From Flavobacterium hydrocarbonoxydans (GTDB lineage Bacteria > Bacteroidota > Bacteroidia > Flavobacteriales > Flavobacteriaceae): DNA of 64,000 nucleotides. The stretch is from NCBI RefSeq assembly GCF_009789235.1, contig NZ_WSTB01000002.1:310001-374000 (forward strand), given 5' to 3'. The position numbers and the translations under genes were made by a program. The notes under the pieces are model-generated. The model had not been told where the DNA came from, made no database searches, and worked only from the letters and a program-made list of their open reading frames with translations. Below, piece by piece: positions 36,820-47,492 of the stretch. Position 1 is the stretch's first letter, and each line of letters begins with the position of its first letter.

Positions 36820-38019
36820 CTAAAATACAAAATCTCTCAATAGCTCTAAAACCGTATTAATTTCTTCTTCGGAATTATAACTGTGAATACAAAAACGAAG
36901 TCGTTCCTGACCTTCCGGAACGGTTGGCGAGAGAATTGGTTTTACATCAAAACCTTTTTCCTGAAGCTGTATGGCGATTTGTTTTACTTTTTCATTGCCA
37001 GGAATTATGGCCGACTGAATAGCTGATTTACTTCGGACAAACATAGGTTTAAGTCCTAATAAGTTTTTCTGCTGATTAAAATAAACAATATTTTGCCGCA
37101 ACTTTTCGATAGTTTCTTTTTCAATTTCTAATTGATGATAAGCCGTTAAAATCGTTGCCACTGAATGTGGAGATAATCCTGTAGTATAAATAAAACTTCG
37201 GGCGAAGTTTACTAAATATTCTTTTAAATCTGCACTTCCTAAAACAGCTGCACCATGACAGCCCAATCCTTTTCCGAAAGTCATGATTCTGGCAAAGATT
37301 CTATTATGTAAATCTAAATATTGAGCAAAACCTTCCCCTTTTTCTCCAAAAACACCCAAAGTATGCGCTTCATCAATAACAAGATAACACGCGTATTTTT
37401 CTGAAAGCGTAACCAGTTCTTCCAGATTGGGGCAATCGCCATCCATCGAGAAAACGGTTTCAGTAACGATGTAAATAGTTGGGAGTTGGGAGTCAGCAGT
37501 TGGACGTTGACCTGCTTCTGAAGTTTTTGGAATTTGGGGTTTAGGAGATTGGAATTTAAGAATTAATCTTTCCAGATCTTCAAAATCATTGTGGATGAAT
37601 TTGTACGATTTGGCATTTGACATCGAAATTCCGTCCCGAATAGAAGCGTGACTCAATTCATCATACAATATAACGTCATTTCGTTGCGGTACAGCGCTAA
37701 AAAACCCAACATTGGCATCGTAACCCGAATTGAAAATTAAAGCCGATTCTGCATCGTGAAATCGGGCTATAAAATTCTCTGTAATTTGATATAAATAATG
37801 ATTTCCTGAAATTAATCTGGAACCTGTTGCGCCGTTTTGCGTGATTCCGTTTTCGAATAGATAATGATGCGCTTGTTTGAAAATCGTTTCAGATTTTGAA
37901 AACCCGATATAATCATTAGAAGTAAAATCGATTAAATTATTTTCGATAGGCAGTTGTCGTAAAGCATTATTTTGCTTGCGAATTTCTAATTTCTGATTGA
38001 GATTTTCGGGTAGTTTCAT
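36820..38019 (-). CDS. bioF: 8-amino-7-oxononanoate synthase
   Basis: BioF joins pimeloyl-ACP or pimeloyl-CoA with alanine, the first committed step of the biotin rings. The 399-residue PLP enzyme shows FTSNDYIGFS, the glycine-rich NGATGSRLISGNH, VIDEAHTLGVFG for the cofactor, and the PLP lysine K250 in MTFGKGLGCHG. Odd: residues about 156-181 (SPKPQIPKTSEAGQRPTA and on) are a proline- and glutamine-rich insert before IYIVTETVFSMDGD, in a spot that is normally short. Its DNA resembles an intergenic repeat found elsewhere in the window. The core motifs are intact, so the enzyme is probably active. Confidence 0.95.
   Translation of the reverse strand: MKLPENLNQKLEIRKQNNALRQLPIENNLIDFTSNDYIGFSKSETIFKQAHHYLFENGITQNGATGSRLISGNHYLYQITENFIARFHDAESALIFNSGYDANVGFFSAVPQRNDVILYDELSHASIRDGISMSNAKSYKFIHNDFEDLERLILKFQSPKPQIPKTSEAGQRPTADSQLPTIYIVTETVFSMDGDCPNLEELVTLSEKYACYLVIDEAHTLGVFGEKGEGFAQYLDLHNRIFARIMTFGKGLGCHGAAVLGSADLKEYLVNFARSFIYTTGLSPHSVATILTAYHQLEIEKETIEKLRQNIVYFNQQKNLLGLKPMFVRSKSAIQSAIIPGNEKVKQIAIQLQEKGFDVKPILSPTVPEGQERLRFCIHSYNSEEEINTVLELLRDFVF
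37477..37552. repeat. Dispersed TTCCAAATTCCAA-type repeat inside bioF
   Basis: On the coding strand this reads CAAATTCCAAAAACTTCA, followed later by a CCAACTCCCAAC pattern. The same 18-base string and a similar CTCCCAGCTCCCAGC tract occur in the intergenic repeat at 59640-59800. It keeps the bioF frame open and adds about 25 residues. Confidence 0.65.
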
Positions 38020-38024
38020 AGTAA

Positions 38025-38032
38025 CAAAGTTA
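38025..38032 (-). promoter_or_regulatory. -7 box of bioF, nearly leaderless
   Basis: TAACTTTG on the minus strand ends 5 bases before the bioF ATG. Transcription would start at or next to the start codon. The -33 element is not clear. Confidence 0.45.
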
Positions 38033-38089
38033 TAAAATTGAAACTAAAGTTCTTTGTATTTCTGATTTTTAGCCCTGATTACTTCACTT

Positions 38090-38226
38090 CGCTTTTATTT
38101 TAAGTGGAGTTCAGTGAACTTCGTTTGAAGTGGAAATCATTTTGTGCCGGGGTTCGGCACAAAATATTGTAACGGATAGCAGGACACGAGCGAAAGCGAA
38201 CTGACGAAGTAAATAGCTCCTTATAA
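38090..38226. repeat. Intergenic repeat with a GTGCC hairpin
   Basis: No gene here. A 10-bp stem pairs 38140-38149 with 38155-38164. The tail (aacggatagcaggac, then aaatagctcc) resembles the 59560-59625 sequence (agcgaatggcggcaggacg), a type of intergenic repeat common in flavobacteria. Confidence 0.5.
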
Positions 38227-38258
38227 AAACAAAAACCAAACATTGCTGCCTGGTTTAT
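38227..38258 (-). terminator. Terminator-like hairpin with CCAAACATTGCTG core
   Basis: An imperfect stem around the core AACATTGCTG, flanked by A-rich sequence that gives T on the minus strand. It is the first of three related hairpins after three successive minus-strand genes (also near 39560 and 40140). Confidence 0.6.
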
Positions 38259-38284
38259 TATAATTTGAACTATATAGAATTTAC

Positions 38285-39406
38285 CTAAAGTCCGAAACGA
38301 TATTGGATACCTGCAAGAAACTGTTCGCGAGATCCTAAAAATCCGTACTCGGCTCTAAACATAATATGTTTATTATATTGAAATTGCGATCCTATAATGA
38401 AATTCCACTTGTCGGTTGGTGCTTTTTCAAGAGAGTATTGTACTGTTGAATTTCCTGAAGTACTCAAAGCACCATCTATGTTAGCTAAAAAGCCACCTGC
38501 CGTATCCAGTGCTTTATTGGCCGCTGCGTACTTGGCCGCATTTACAGGATTTGCTTTTTGAACAGGTGTCAAACCATCCCACCAATTGTTTACACTGGTT
38601 TGCTTTTCATCTACTTTGGCAATTCCGTTATCTACTTTTGTCTGCAAACCATCGAGGGAAAATAAATCGGATAGAAGCAAATTGCCTTGCGTTTCGCTTT
38701 TCAGCTGCACTCTGAAAGCTCCAACCCAAACAGCAATATTACGTTCTGGCTTGACAAATTTGAAGGATTTTCCAAATCTTGGTCCAAAAATAAATGTAAA
38801 TGCAGGTTTATCAAGCGCACTTACATCTGTCCAGGCCATATTCATATCTAATGCCAGCCATCCGCCACCAATACCAATTGTAGGAGTAATTCCGATTCCG
38901 GCGGAAGTAACATCAAAATTGGCTTTTGTACCAAAGTTAAAAACCTCTGTCCAATTGTTTTGACCGTCCGGAACCCAAATCCCGGCATTAATCGCTGTTG
39001 ATGATTTTCCCTGGGCAAAAATTCCATACACATTCAGGAATGGCAATAACCAAATATCAGGGCGGATGTTTACAGTACTTACATTAGAATAAGCATCTGT
39101 AAAACGTACTACCTGGTCTAAATTAAATTGGTTTCCGTTATTGAACCCGACATTTAGATTATTAATAGTCAAATCTGATTTTTGCCAAAAATAATTGACC
39201 GAAACTCCGGCAGAATAAGGCAGGTCATAACCGAGTTTGGTCACTTTCTTTCCCCAGATTGGTAAGGAATAAGGATATTCTTCAGTTTTCAGACTGTCTT
39301 TTAAGGCTTCGTTTTTCTTCCCTACAATTTTATCAGAGTAAACTTGTGCGAACGTATTGATACTTAAAAAAGTTAAGCCTAAAAACAATGTTTTATGTAA
39401 ATTCAT
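38285..39406 (-). CDS. Predicted outer-membrane beta-barrel protein
   Basis: A 373-residue protein with a signal peptide (NLHKTLFLGLTFLSINTFAQ, cut after FA or AQ). Alternating hydrophobic strands run through to a C-terminal aromatic strand (LAGIQYRFGL), typical of outer-membrane barrels. A polar, probably helical insert at about 250-300 (TKVDNGIAKVDEKQTSVNNWW) may form a plug or an extracellular loop. The specific family is not recognised; porin-like or lipid-transport roles are possible. Confidence 0.7.
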   Translation of the reverse strand: MNLHKTLFLGLTFLSINTFAQVYSDKIVGKKNEALKDSLKTEEYPYSLPIWGKKVTKLGYDLPYSAGVSVNYFWQKSDLTINNLNVGFNNGNQFNLDQVVRFTDAYSNVSTVNIRPDIWLLPFLNVYGIFAQGKSSTAINAGIWVPDGQNNWTEVFNFGTKANFDVTSAGIGITPTIGIGGGWLALDMNMAWTDVSALDKPAFTFIFGPRFGKSFKFVKPERNIAVWVGAFRVQLKSETQGNLLLSDLFSLDGLQTKVDNGIAKVDEKQTSVNNWWDGLTPVQKANPVNAAKYAAANKALDTAGGFLANIDGALSTSGNSTVQYSLEKAPTDKWNFIIGSQFQYNKHIMFRAEYGFLGSREQFLAGIQYRFGL

Positions 39407-39546
39407 AGGACTGGATTTTATAAGATATTTGAATTAGCTTTTAAAAAACAACTTCAAATGAAGCCTTTGCATTGATCAACCTACACAAAGTAAGCAAATT
39501 AATCACTTCAACATACTTTAAATCTTACTTTTTTTTAAATAGAAAA

Positions 39547-39579
39547 ACAAAAAAACCAAACATTGCTGTTTGGCTTTTT
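39547..39579 (-). terminator. Terminator with CCAAACATTGCTGTTTGG core
   Basis: A 7-bp stem (39556-39562 with 39567-39573) around TTGC, with A/T runs on both sides, just past the stop of the gene ending at 39588. Confidence 0.75.
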
Positions 39580-39587
39580 GATTTAAT

Positions 39588-40112
39588 TTAAATCTTCTTT
39601 TCTATCCATTTAAAGTTTCCCTTTTCAGTTGCGTCGAGAAGATCTATATTTAACCTATTCGAAACATCTAACGAAAACTTATAGGCCGCTTCTTTGCTTT
39701 CAAAACTGTACATTTTGTAATGTCTATTTTTAACGTACCAAAGATTGGTGCCATATTCGCCCCACTTATCCTGAAAAAAAGAAACATATTCAAACTCTGT
39801 TACTTTCGATTTTAAATCATAAGAAAATGGCCCAACAACATATCTTGTTACTATGGTATTTGTTTCTTTGTCAATGAGTACATTTTTAGTAGCGGAAAAT
39901 TTTAAACCATAGACAATACAATAGGTTCCTAATAAAAGTAATGTAACCGAAGCTCTAATAAAAATCATTGAAGATTCTTCTATCCAACCATAATAAATGA
40001 CTAGAATTACCATGAAAATAAAAGCCGAATAGAAAACAGAAGCTAGTAGTAACTCGTACCAACTTCTTTTTTTCTCATGTATTGATACTTCGTATTGTAT
40101 TTTTTCTTCCAT
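39588..40112 (-). CDS. Hypothetical two-helix membrane protein with soluble C-terminal domain
   Basis: 174 residues. Two membrane helices (about 24-43 and 50-69) are followed by a beta-rich cytoplasmic part (NVLIDKETNTIVTRYVVGPF...) that looks like a small PH-like or YcxB-like domain. No catalytic motif. It is flanked on both sides by related terminators and so is transcribed alone. Function unknown. Confidence 0.65.
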   Translation of the reverse strand: MEEKIQYEVSIHEKKRSWYELLLASVFYSAFIFMVILVIYYGWIEESSMIFIRASVTLLLLGTYCIVYGLKFSATKNVLIDKETNTIVTRYVVGPFSYDLKSKVTEFEYVSFFQDKWGEYGTNLWYVKNRHYKMYSFESKEAAYKFSLDVSNRLNIDLLDATEKGNFKWIEKKI

Positions 40113-40122
40113 ATTCCAAAAA

Positions 40123-40155
40123 TAAAAAAAAAGCCAAACATTGCTGTTTGGCTTT
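40123..40155 (-). terminator. Terminator of atpDC
   Basis: A perfect 10-bp stem (40131-40140 with 40145-40154), TTGC loop and nine T on the minus strand. The core is the same as in the two neighbouring terminators. Confidence 0.85.
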
Positions 40156-40176
40156 AAACTTTATTTCGAAATTATC

Positions 40177-40458
40177 TTAGTCTGCTAAAACAATTACTTT
40201 ATTGTCTTTCATTTCGATAGTACCTGACGCAATTTCTAATGTATAAGTCTGGTCATTTACTTTCGTGAATTTACCCGCTACTTCTTTAGAAAAACTGAAA
40301 CTTGAAGCTACAATTTTAATAGTTCCTTTTTCTAAAATAGAAACTATAGGAGCGTGATTATTCAATATTTGGAAGCTTCCGTCAACTCCAGGTAAGGTAA
40401 CTGATGTTATTTCTCCTGAAAATAATTTTGCTTCTGGTGATACTATTTCTAAAATCAT
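40177..40458 (-). CDS. atpC: F1 ATP synthase epsilon subunit
   Basis: The epsilon subunit is part of the rotor stalk that couples F1 to Fo. This one has 93 residues and holds only the N-terminal beta-sandwich (ILEIVSPEAKLFSGEITSVTLPGVDGSFQILNNHAPIVSIL). The C-terminal helical hairpin, which in E. coli (139 residues) can block rotation, is absent. Short forms are usual in this phylum. It follows atpD by 92 bases. No other ATP synthase genes are in the window. Confidence 0.93.
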   Translation of the reverse strand: MILEIVSPEAKLFSGEITSVTLPGVDGSFQILNNHAPIVSILEKGTIKIVASSFSFSKEVAGKFTKVNDQTYTLEIASGTIEMKDNKVIVLAD

Positions 40459-40469
40459 AACTTTTTTTT

Positions 40470-40520
40470 AAATTCCAAATTATAAAATTCCAAATCCCAA
40501 TCTTGGAATTTGGAATTTTT
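40470..40520. repeat. Intercistronic AATTCCAAAT hairpin between atpD and atpC
   Basis: Copies of AATTCCAAAT and its complement ATTTGGAATT can pair (about 40486-40495 with 40508-40517). Same motif family as at 59640-59800 and 63060-63115. In this place it could set the relative amounts of the two subunits. Confidence 0.55.
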
Positions 40521-40550
40521 ATTTTTTGTTGTTTATCAAGCTACGCTTGA

Positions 40551-42065
<1,515 letters not shown>

Positions 42066-42123
42066 TTATGTATTTATTAAATAGCTATTTAGGTTTATCG
42101 AAAATACCTCTTTTTTCAGAGCG

Positions 42124-42153
42124 CAAAGATAATTTTTTAAAATATAAAATCAA
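42124..42153 (-). promoter_or_regulatory. Consensus Bacteroidota promoter of atpDC
   Basis: On the minus strand, TTG (42151-42153) and TATCTTTG (42124-42131) are separated by 19 bases, a very good match to the -33/-7 consensus. The box is 61 bases before the atpD ATG. Confidence 0.75.
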
Positions 42154-42240
42154 TATTTTTTTTATAAAAAATACTACCAATTTGTTTGATTCCTAAAAGT
42201 CAGGCTTCAAATAGTTAAAATGGTAATTTTTACACGAATA

Positions 42241-42279
42241 AAAAAAAGCCACTACATTCAAAAAACGAGTGGCTTTTTA
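42241..42279 (-). terminator. Terminator of the SGNH lipoprotein gene
   Basis: An 11-bp stem (42243-42253 with 42268-42278) and a run of seven T on the minus strand, 17 bases past the stop. Confidence 0.85.
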
Positions 42280-42295
42280 CTAAAAAAAATTGGCA

Positions 42296-43765
42296 TTATG
42301 GTAATGTCTTTGGATATTGAATTGGATAGGCACCCAAATCAACAGGTCTCAAAGTCGATTCGTATTTTACATTTATGGCATCTATAAAAATATTAGCAAT
42401 CAAAGCATATCCTCTTGCGCTTGGATGAACACCATCTAACGAAAAAGCGCCTCCTGTAACATAAGTCGAAGACATTGTATAATTTCCAAACTTAATTCCT
42501 CCGCTTGCTAATTGTGTTAATACTTTTCTTGTATCAACAAATGCAAGTCCTTTGTCTTTAGCAATTGACTCGATTGTTACATTGTATGCGTCTGTTGCTT
42601 TTTTTACTTCGGCAACTTCCTCTTTAGTCAAAACCCAATTATCTGCTAATGGTACCGAAACTCCATTTACTTTTGTAGGATCTCCTCCAACAGGAGTACC
42701 GATAAAGGTTCTTGAAGTCAAAACTAACAAATCCTCTTTTGTTGCCTGTCTGTAAGAAGGAACTCCATAATCTCCAAGATTAGTCAGATAGCTATCTACA
42801 ATTACTACAGCATTAGCTCCTGCTTTGAATGTTACTTTTCTTTTGGCAGCTTCTTCTACACTAAGCAATTGATTGGCTACCATTGCCTGCAAGCCACCAT
42901 TATAAGCTGCGTATCCAGCATTCAGCTGTGTAGCAGCTGCTTCAGTTAAAGGAACCGGATTAAAAGGCACTGTTGTAAAGTAAGGCAACGCGGTAATATA
43001 AGGTAAATTAGCCACTACTCCTTTTGCTCCATTAGCTGTTAGATTCGTAACTAATGCCGAGTAAACACTTGCAAAAACAGTAGGATCTGTAATATCATTG
43101 GTTCCGTAAGTTGCTGGGTTCATATTTCCGGTCTGATCTTTCCCGATACCTCCAGAAGTAGCGTATCCTAAAACATCATTTCCTCCTATAAACAAAGAGA
43201 AGAAAGTTGGAGCCTGCGTTACCGCATCGGCTATAACCGTTGTTGAAGGTGCGCTGGAAAATCTGGCAAAATAAGGATTTGCTGCTCCTGTTGCTACACC
43301 TGCAATGTTTCCGTAACCCGGAGCAACCAAATGATAACTTTTTGCCCCTGGAATACCTAAATTATTAAATGCTCCTGTAAGATGAACACCTACCTCTGTT
43401 GTTGGAGCTTCTGCAACAGCAACCGGACCTGTACCGTTAAAATACAAACGTGTTCCTGCAATTACATTTCCCCCTAACAACAAACCTCCAATATTGTCAT
43501 TTGCAAATGGAGTCGTAAAAGTTCCTCCTCCTGCAGCAACAAATTGCTGTGCAAGGATGTTAGGATATGCTCCTTCCTGTCCTCTTTTGAAAAGTGCTCC
43601 ATCACTATATCCTGCTGCAAACGAATCTCCAAGTGCTACATATTTTGTAAACACAGCCGATCCGGGAACTACTGGAACTTCAGCTTCTGTTGAGCTGTCA
43701 TCATCATTGTTGCACGCTATAAAGGTTAAAGAGACCAATAATAGCCATTTTATATTTTTTATCAT
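42296..43765 (-). CDS. SGNH/GDSL-family hydrolase lipoprotein
   Basis: A 489-residue lipoprotein. The lipobox TFIAC puts the lipid on C18, followed by an acidic NNDDDSS linker. The esterase signature is present: nucleophile S48 in VALGDSFAAGYSDG, the oxyanion block GGNDVLGYA, and the D-x-x-H block DGVHPSARG with H447. Such enzymes cleave acyl or acetyl esters. It follows the TonB-dependent receptor gene by 76 bases on the same strand, so the two are probably an operon, with the enzyme acting on what the receptor takes up, or on the surface. Confidence 0.9.
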   Translation of the reverse strand: MIKNIKWLLLVSLTFIACNNDDDSSTEAEVPVVPGSAVFTKYVALGDSFAAGYSDGALFKRGQEGAYPNILAQQFVAAGGGTFTTPFANDNIGGLLLGGNVIAGTRLYFNGTGPVAVAEAPTTEVGVHLTGAFNNLGIPGAKSYHLVAPGYGNIAGVATGAANPYFARFSSAPSTTVIADAVTQAPTFFSLFIGGNDVLGYATSGGIGKDQTGNMNPATYGTNDITDPTVFASVYSALVTNLTANGAKGVVANLPYITALPYFTTVPFNPVPLTEAAATQLNAGYAAYNGGLQAMVANQLLSVEEAAKRKVTFKAGANAVVIVDSYLTNLGDYGVPSYRQATKEDLLVLTSRTFIGTPVGGDPTKVNGVSVPLADNWVLTKEEVAEVKKATDAYNVTIESIAKDKGLAFVDTRKVLTQLASGGIKFGNYTMSSTYVTGGAFSLDGVHPSARGYALIANIFIDAINVKYESTLRPVDLGAYPIQYPKTLP

Positions 43766-43841
43766 GATTTTTTAATTTAATATTTTAATACTTCTTTTTC
43801 ATTCATCTTAATAGAAGAACCTTTTTGATTTTTCTTTTTTA

Positions 43842-46649
43842 TTAAGGATTAATTGTCCAAGAAGCAAACCATTGCTGACCAATAGCTCCCGCTCCAATTA
43901 CTTGTAAATAATCTTTTCCGAAAAGATTTGTTGCTCCTACTTTAAGAACCGATTTTAATTTTGGAAAAGCATAGTTTACCTGTGCATCTAAAACTGTATT
44001 CTCCGGAATCATACCATCTCCAAAAGAAGATTGCCATAAGTATTCGGTATTCCATCTAACATTCAGATTAAATCCTAAATTTTTAGTAACATTAGAATTT
44101 CCGATAGACCCTTTAATTCTGTGTTTTGGTGTATTAAAACCTGCAATAAAGCTAGGATCTTCTGATTGATCAAAATCGAATTGAGCGTAATTATAGTTAA
44201 CCCCTAGTTCGAAATCTTTATATACTTTTTTAGACAGTCCTACTCCAAATCCTAATGACGAAATTTCGGCTGTCGTATTGGTATAAACCTGATACACTCT
44301 TCTGTCTCCCAAAGCTAAAGCAGCATAACTTAACTGTACTGCAGGATCTGTAGAATCTGTACCTGCTGTTCCGTAATAAGGAGATATTACTCTTGCCGTA
44401 TTCATGAAATCATTGTAGATATTATAATACGCATTGATATCTATTGATAAATCATTTTGCACAACCGAACGGTATCCAACCTCAAAAGCCTGTACTTCTT
44501 CTGGTTTTACCAGTCCTATGTTTGCTACCTGAAGATCAGCTGTATTTCCTGAAGCTCCAAATGCCTGAACTGAAGCAACAGTATATGCGTTTTCATAAGC
44601 ATTACGTCCTGATAAATTAACTGTAGCACCATTTCCAGGTAAAGCCTGACCCGCAGGGCTTACTGGTTGTGTTTCCTGAAAACGATCTAAGTTTTCTTCA
44701 GCTGAACCAATTAAAGCAAAAGGCCCTAAATCCAGACCGATGTATTGATCTTGTGTGGTTGGGTTACGGAAACCTGTTTGATACGATACTCTAAAATTAT
44801 GTCTTTTAGATTCTCCTGCTGAATATACTAACGAAAGTCTTGGAGAAAGATTTCCGTCGAAGTTTTGACTCTTATCATAACGTACAGAACCTGTAAATTT
44901 AAGTCTGTCATCCAGCAATTTTTTCGTCAATTGTGTATAAGCACCATATTCTTTATAATCTATAGGTCCGTCGTAATCTGTAAAGATTGTTCCGTCAGAG
45001 TTCATGATGTATTTTCTCCATGAACCACCCACCTGAATTTCTGCAAAGTCAACCATGTCCTTAAAGTTATAATTTACATCTGAATGATATAACTTAGACT
45101 GATCTATAAATTTAGCTCCCTGAGTTAGGTCAGGATTCGCAACTACCTTTGCAAGAGCCTGGTTGAATTGTGCCGAACCTGGTTCAAATCTTGGCTTTCC
45201 TGTTGGTGCAGTTGCAAATTGAGGCAGCGGTACTAAAGCAGCCGGTAGTTTGTTGTAGTCTGCATAATTTCTTGCAATAGCAGCAGACTCTGTAGCATTG
45301 GTACCCATAACCGCTCCTGAAAGCTGGTAAGCCGTTGCATAATTTGTAAACCATTCTGTATCTGATTTTGCTGCTCTGTTTACGTTCCAGGCCGCGAAAC
45401 GCATATCGTATGAATTTCCTGCATCTTCAGTGGTAGCATACACTCTTGCGAAAAAGTTTTTACCTTTTACTTCGATTTTTCCTTGTTGCATGATAAAATC
45501 TTTCAAAGCATATCTGTTTGCTCCCTGATAGATTGTGCTTCCCAAACCTACTTTATATTGTGCGATAATTTCAGTATCATTTGCCCATGGTTTGAAATGA
45601 AAAGAGAAATCTCCTTTTATGTTTTTTACTTTATTATCTGTTAAGTCTTGTTCACGATATCCGGTTCTGCTTACCTGACCTACATTTGATATAAAGGTCG
45701 TAACCTCATCACCATATAAGTTAAGTCCGTCGTAGTTTTGATTGTTAGCATGTCCTACTGACCCTCCAGTCATACTTCTCTGATCAGCCGCAATCCATTC
45801 GGTAGCACGGGTAAAAGTAAAGTTGGCTTTCATGGCAAAATGTTTCGTGAAAGCTTTTGCTGCTCTCAAACCAAAATCTACATAATCATTTGTCCCTGCA
45901 GCATCCTGATTGGTCTGACCGTATTTAAAATAAGTACTGATTCCTTCATTAGTAAAAGGACTTTTACTGTTCATAAACAAGATTCCGTTGAAGGCATTAG
46001 CTCCGTATAATGCAGATGAAGCACCAGGTAAAAGCTCTACATTGGCCACATCAATATCCGAAACCCCAATTAAATTACCCAATACAAAGTTTAAAGCCGG
46101 AGATGAATTGTCCATTCCGTCAACCAATTGCATAAAACGGGTATTGGCTACAGAGGCGAAACCACGTGTATTGATTGATTTAAAGGAGATACTACTCGTA
46201 TTAAAGTGCACCTCTTTTAAGTTTTCTAATCCGTCATAAAAAGTGGGAGCCGTAGTGTTTCTAATTTCCTGAATCCCCATTCTTTCGATGGTAACCGGAG
46301 ACTCAATAACCCTTTCCGGTGTTCTGGATGCCGAGACAACGATTTCATCTAATTTATTTTCTTCATCAGATAATACGACACTGATTTTTTGAGAAGCCGA
46401 AGTAACATTGATGGTTTTAGATTGATACCCTACAGCCGAAACTTTTATTGTAAAAGGCGGTTTAACGTCTGTTTTAAGGGTGAAAGATCCGTCAAAATCA
46501 GCAGAGGCTCCGCTTTGATCGCCTACTACGATAATATTGGCACCAGGAATAGATTCGTTTTTACTGTCAGTAACCGAACCAGTAATTGTATTCTGAGCGA
46601 AAGAAATGCCACAGAAAAACAATGACAGAATGAGTAAATACACTTTCAT
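43842..46649 (-). CDS. TonB-dependent outer-membrane receptor
   Basis: The start chosen is the ATG at 46649, giving 935 residues and a clean signal peptide (KVYLLILSLFFCGISFAQ); an in-frame ATG at 46688 adds 13 residues that fit no signal. A CarboxypepD-reg-like domain follows (about 20-100, ITGSVTDSKNESIPGANI). A plug domain begins LDEIVVSASRTPERV, and a barrel runs to the C-terminal aromatic end (QQWFASWTINP). It imports or binds a ligand with energy from TonB. No SusD partner is adjacent; the neighbour is an SGNH lipoprotein, so this is not a standard polysaccharide locus. Confidence 0.95.
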   Translation of the reverse strand: MKVYLLILSLFFCGISFAQNTITGSVTDSKNESIPGANIIVVGDQSGASADFDGSFTLKTDVKPPFTIKVSAVGYQSKTINVTSASQKISVVLSDEENKLDEIVVSASRTPERVIESPVTIERMGIQEIRNTTAPTFYDGLENLKEVHFNTSSISFKSINTRGFASVANTRFMQLVDGMDNSSPALNFVLGNLIGVSDIDVANVELLPGASSALYGANAFNGILFMNSKSPFTNEGISTYFKYGQTNQDAAGTNDYVDFGLRAAKAFTKHFAMKANFTFTRATEWIAADQRSMTGGSVGHANNQNYDGLNLYGDEVTTFISNVGQVSRTGYREQDLTDNKVKNIKGDFSFHFKPWANDTEIIAQYKVGLGSTIYQGANRYALKDFIMQQGKIEVKGKNFFARVYATTEDAGNSYDMRFAAWNVNRAAKSDTEWFTNYATAYQLSGAVMGTNATESAAIARNYADYNKLPAALVPLPQFATAPTGKPRFEPGSAQFNQALAKVVANPDLTQGAKFIDQSKLYHSDVNYNFKDMVDFAEIQVGGSWRKYIMNSDGTIFTDYDGPIDYKEYGAYTQLTKKLLDDRLKFTGSVRYDKSQNFDGNLSPRLSLVYSAGESKRHNFRVSYQTGFRNPTTQDQYIGLDLGPFALIGSAEENLDRFQETQPVSPAGQALPGNGATVNLSGRNAYENAYTVASVQAFGASGNTADLQVANIGLVKPEEVQAFEVGYRSVVQNDLSIDINAYYNIYNDFMNTARVISPYYGTAGTDSTDPAVQLSYAALALGDRRVYQVYTNTTAEISSLGFGVGLSKKVYKDFELGVNYNYAQFDFDQSEDPSFIAGFNTPKHRIKGSIGNSNVTKNLGFNLNVRWNTEYLWQSSFGDGMIPENTVLDAQVNYAFPKLKSVLKVGATNLFGKDYLQVIGAGAIGQQWFASWTINP

Positions 46650-47180
46650 TAGGGTTGTTTTTGTTAGTTTAGGATACCAAAATAACAAATATTTTTAATA
46701 TTAATAAAAAAACGTTAAAAAAAATTCATTATTACTATCTTTTTCGTTAGTATTTTAAGTATTCAGCATATCATTTTATTAAATTAATAACAAAGAATAT
46801 CGGCACGCATAGTATAATAGTATGCGTACATATAATTTTTTGCCAAAAAACTGACAATTTCTTAAAAATAGAGGGTTTAGAAAAAAAATATGATAATAAA
46901 AAAAAGCAAGACCTAAATCTTGTTTTTTTAACATACCGTTAGGGTATTTGTGTTTTAATTATGAAGTAGCAATGTCGTGCATAACAAGGCATCCTGAATG
47001 GTTGTAATTGATTTTTAATGATTTAGCTTTTTATTAAAACTGCTTTTGGGTCGTGGTTTTTGCAATGGTGTTTTAGGGTAACTTATTGAGGGAGATTGTT
47101 TTTTGGGTGACGGATATCTTTGCGCATATCCGAGAGATCGGGGATCAATACTGCATATCCGAGTGATTGTTTTTTTTCTA
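46650..47180. other. 530-base gap without a gene
   Basis: AT-rich leader of the receptor gene. An inverted repeat ACGCATA...TATGCGT lies near 46808-46830. A hairpin with A/T runs at about 46899-46929 could be a terminator for the gene ending at 47181. Two copies of CATATCCGAG lie near 47130 and 47155; a similar TATATCCGATAG lies near 48334. I see no convincing promoter or RNA gene. Confidence 0.5.
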
Positions 47181-47447
47181 TTACATTAAAAGTATAAATG
47201 ATAAAAAAACATTAATCAATGCCAGTAAAAAAACTCCATAATTTCTTAAAATTTTCCGCATTATATACAACCAAACTGGCTGTAAATAAACATAGAACAC
47301 CCACAATCGTTTCGTCTGCAATAACTCAGTAATTTTATCATTCTGATTTCCAAAAAAAGCATCTCTTTCAAAAACATACAATAAAAACAATGACACATAT
47401 GTTAAGATATAAAACCAAATTAATAATTTTTCTTTATTCATAATCAA
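47181..47447 (-). CDS. Small hypothetical membrane protein
   Basis: 88 residues, or 86 from the second methionine. Hydrophobic stretches lie at about 9-25, 49-62 and 70-87, with charged loops between (ERDAFFGNQNDK). No family recognised. It lies 45 bases downstream of the lipoprotein gene on the same strand, so a two-gene unit is possible. Confidence 0.55.
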   Translation of the reverse strand: MIMNKEKLLIWFYILTYVSLFLLYVFERDAFFGNQNDKITELLQTKRLWVFYVYLQPVWLYIMRKILRNYGVFLLALINVFLSFILLM

Positions 47448-47492
47448 TTATTAGAATTTGTTTGTAACAATACCACGATCACTTAGGACATT

